Assembly (NCBI GenBank): GCA_964557715.1
Contig: CAZLAP010000047.1
Location: forward strand, 1-5,099
DNA from: CAZLAP01 sp964557715
GTDB taxonomy: Bacteria; Patescibacteriota; Minisyncoccia; Minisyncoccales; RBG-13-42-11
Length of the DNA: 5,099 nucleotides
Direction: 5' to 3'
In this document: piece after piece, positions 3,971 to 5,099 of the stretch
Layout of the letters: every line of letters starts with the position of its first letter
Position numbering within the stretch: position 1 is the first letter of the stretch
Translations under genes and position numbers: made by a program
Notes under the pieces: model-generated
What the model was told of the DNA's origin: nothing
Database searches by the model: none
What the model saw: the letters and a program-made list of their open reading frames with translations, nothing else

Positions 3971-4999
3971 TTAATAAATTCTGAGGTTTTGAGGGCTGAT
4001 CAATCCAATCATTATCATTTTGTCCAAAAAAAGCAAAGTAAACCATAAAATTGAAAAGCAGAGAGTTTTAAAAGCAACATCCTTGTATTGGATTTCAAAC
4101 TTGCGATAAATAAATATATCGCAAAAAACAGTGATAAAAAGAGAAATAACAATCAAAATCAGGGAACCGTAAACAATCTTCTGAATCAAATTATAGTAAT
4201 CGCTGGTCATAAACTGGAATAAAAGAAAAATAGGAGTTTTTTCAACTTCTTCGCCAGTAGCAGCGGAAATCACTTCCCTGGGTCCGCTAACAAACGTTTC
4301 CGCAGAGACTTCTTCCTCTTCTTCGTCAAGAATCTCTTCCTCTTCTGCTTTTGCTGTTTCAGCAACAACTTCTTCTTCAACGGGCAAGACTTCAATAACT
4401 GGCGCTTCGCTTGGAACCTGAATTGCTGTTTTCGGATTGCCGAAATACTGAACAACCAAAGCTGTCTGGCTGCCTTGGAAATTGCCTCTTAATACGGCAA
4501 TGCCGATTTCCTGGTAGTTGGGATTTAAAATGTTTTTCTTGTGAGAAGAAGAATTCATCCAGGCAATATGAACCTGTTCTGATTCCGAAAAGCCGATAGC
4601 CAGATTTTCTCCGGCAGAAGAGTAATTATAACCGCTTTTTTCCAGCCAGTACCAGGGCGTTGTTCCTTCCGGACTATAATGGGCAAAATAGCCTTTTTCA
4701 ATCATGTCTTCTGCCTTCAAATAAGCAGCCTGGCTCAAAACAGGGTTTTCCTTTAATGGCTGAAAGCCGCAACTCTGCCTGGCAGTATTGGCCATTTCAA
4801 TCAAATTAATCTTGGTCAGGTCAGCGAAGAAAACAGTATTCGGAAGATAAAAAAGAAAAGGTATAACAACAAATTTCAAAAGCAGTAAAGCGACTGCGTA
4901 ATAAAACAAAAATTTGCTCCTCAAAAATTTAGGAAGGTATTTGTTGTCCCGACAGGGAATAAATATTGATTTTAGTTTGCAGAAAAAATCTTTGTTCAT
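3971..4999 (-). CDS. CAP/SCP-domain membrane protein (YkwD-like)
   Basis: A 342-aa protein whose extracytoplasmic part is a CAP domain (SCP/PR-1 family, bacterial YkwD type), of still unclear biochemical role in bacteria. A basic N-terminus (residues 1-29) precedes a membrane helix at about 31-51. The CAP domain covers roughly 64-187: INLIEMANTARQ, the first His in YFAHYSP (H107), AGENLAIG with E131, and the second His in SSHKKNILNPNYQEIGIAV (H153). These are the usual CAP cavity residues. A Pro/Glu linker with a very acidic stretch (208-230) follows. Two more helices at about 275-296 and 309-332 flank a basic loop (YRKFEIQYKD). The predicted topology is N-terminus inside, CAP domain outside. 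The C-terminal helices are not part of the standard CAP architecture. It is the first gene of a pair with the sortase. Upstream, the -10 lies so close to the ATG that the message may be leaderless. Confidence 0.93.
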   Translation of the reverse strand: MNKDFFCKLKSIFIPCRDNKYLPKFLRSKFLFYYAVALLLLKFVVIPFLFYLPNTVFFADLTKINLIEMANTARQSCGFQPLKENPVLSQAAYLKAEDMIEKGYFAHYSPEGTTPWYWLEKSGYNYSSAGENLAIGFSESEQVHIAWMNSSSHKKNILNPNYQEIGIAVLRGNFQGSQTALVVQYFGNPKTAIQVPSEAPVIEVLPVEEEVVAETAKAEEEEILDEEEEEVSAETFVSGPREVISAATGEEVEKTPIFLLFQFMTSDYYNLIQKIVYGSLILIVISLFITVFCDIFIYRKFEIQYKDVAFKTLCFSILWFTLLFLDKMIMIGLISPQNLRIY

Positions 5000-5007
5000 T
5001 TGACCTT

Positions 5008-5035
5008 ATTATACTAAAAAATAACAAAACGTCAA
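5008..5035 (-). promoter_or_regulatory. Promoter of the CAP-sortase operon
   Basis: The minus strand reads TTGACG (5030-5035), 16 nt, then a perfect TATAAT (5008-5013). Only AAGGTCAA separates the -10 from the ATG at 4997-4999. A start at the usual distance would fall at about 5001, within a few bases of the start codon. Confidence 0.8.
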
Positions 5036-5048
5036 GAGCCAAGCTCTT
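5034..5048. other. Small inverted repeat overlapping the -35 box
   Basis: AAGAGC (5034-5039) and GCTCTT (5043-5048) flank a 3-nt spacer. The arm overlaps the first two bases of the -35 TTGACG of the CAP promoter. It could be an operator or simply a weak hairpin; nothing else supports either reading. Confidence 0.3.
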
Positions 5049-5066
5049 TTCAAAGGCAAACAAATC

Positions 5067-5099
5067 AAAAAGGCACTTTGTGCTTCCTCCGAGGAAGCA
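5067..5099 (-). terminator. Probable half of a terminator hairpin cut by the window edge
   Basis: The window ends in an inverted repeat, TGCTTCCTC (5081-5089) and GAGGAAGCA (5091-5099), with one base between. On the minus strand this is followed by CAAAGTGCC and TTTTTG. The part left of the repeat (AAAAAGGCACTTTG, 5067-5080) has no partner in the window. If the sequence beyond 5099 continues as its complement, the whole would be one long perfect terminator like the others here. It would end the unseen upstream gene. Confidence 0.55.

Noticed and set aside
4270..4599. Frames opposite and beside the acidic linker of the CAP protein
   Set aside because: The Lys-rich translation on the minus strand is the shifted reading of Glu-rich codons. 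The plus-strand frame is antisense to the CAP domain.

Overview
The window looks like a chromosomal piece of a small-genome bacterium of the Candidate Phyla Radiation (Patescibacteria, probably a Parcubacteria-like lineage). The assignment rests on four things. A secreted protein has the Ig-like module with the LSWTSSNADHCYAS-type motif followed by a DUF11 domain and a basic C-terminal tail, an architecture I associate with Parcubacteria. Several genes lack a Shine-Dalgarno sequence. The genes are small, tightly packed and membrane- or surface-directed. The tRNA has no encoded CCA. All seven recognised reading frames end in TAA, and nothing suggests recoding of TGA. The phylum call is inference; no marker gene is present.

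Everything lies on the minus strand, so the genes read from right to left. At the right edge is what appears to be half of a terminator for an unseen upstream gene. A strong promoter then drives a CAP-domain (YkwD/SCP-like) membrane protein, with a sortase 13 nt behind it. A second promoter, embedded in the sortase coding sequence, precedes a secreted 245-aa protein. Next come a terminator, a 35-nt repeat, a promoter and a 143-aa membrane-anchored, repeat-rich protein. The same terminator, 35-nt repeat and promoter arrangement recurs before a 421-aa secreted FN3-like/Ig-like/DUF11 protein. A strong hairpin terminator ends that unit. A tRNA-Val(CAC) and two small membrane-peptide genes follow at the left edge.

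Taken together this is a cell-surface locus: a transpeptidase, a CAP protein held outside the membrane, and three exported proteins. The most unusual part is the pair of neighbouring proteins (245 aa and 143 aa). Their N-terminal parts are unrelated, but they share a C-terminal module: a V-x-R-x-V-N-I...LPPP segment, a Tyr/Pro/Arg-rich stretch, and an identical last six residues, PGVRTR, encoded with different codons. These two genes are also the only ones with good Shine-Dalgarno sequences, and each is followed by the same terminator plus 35-nt hairpin repeat. I do not recognise this pair as a described system.
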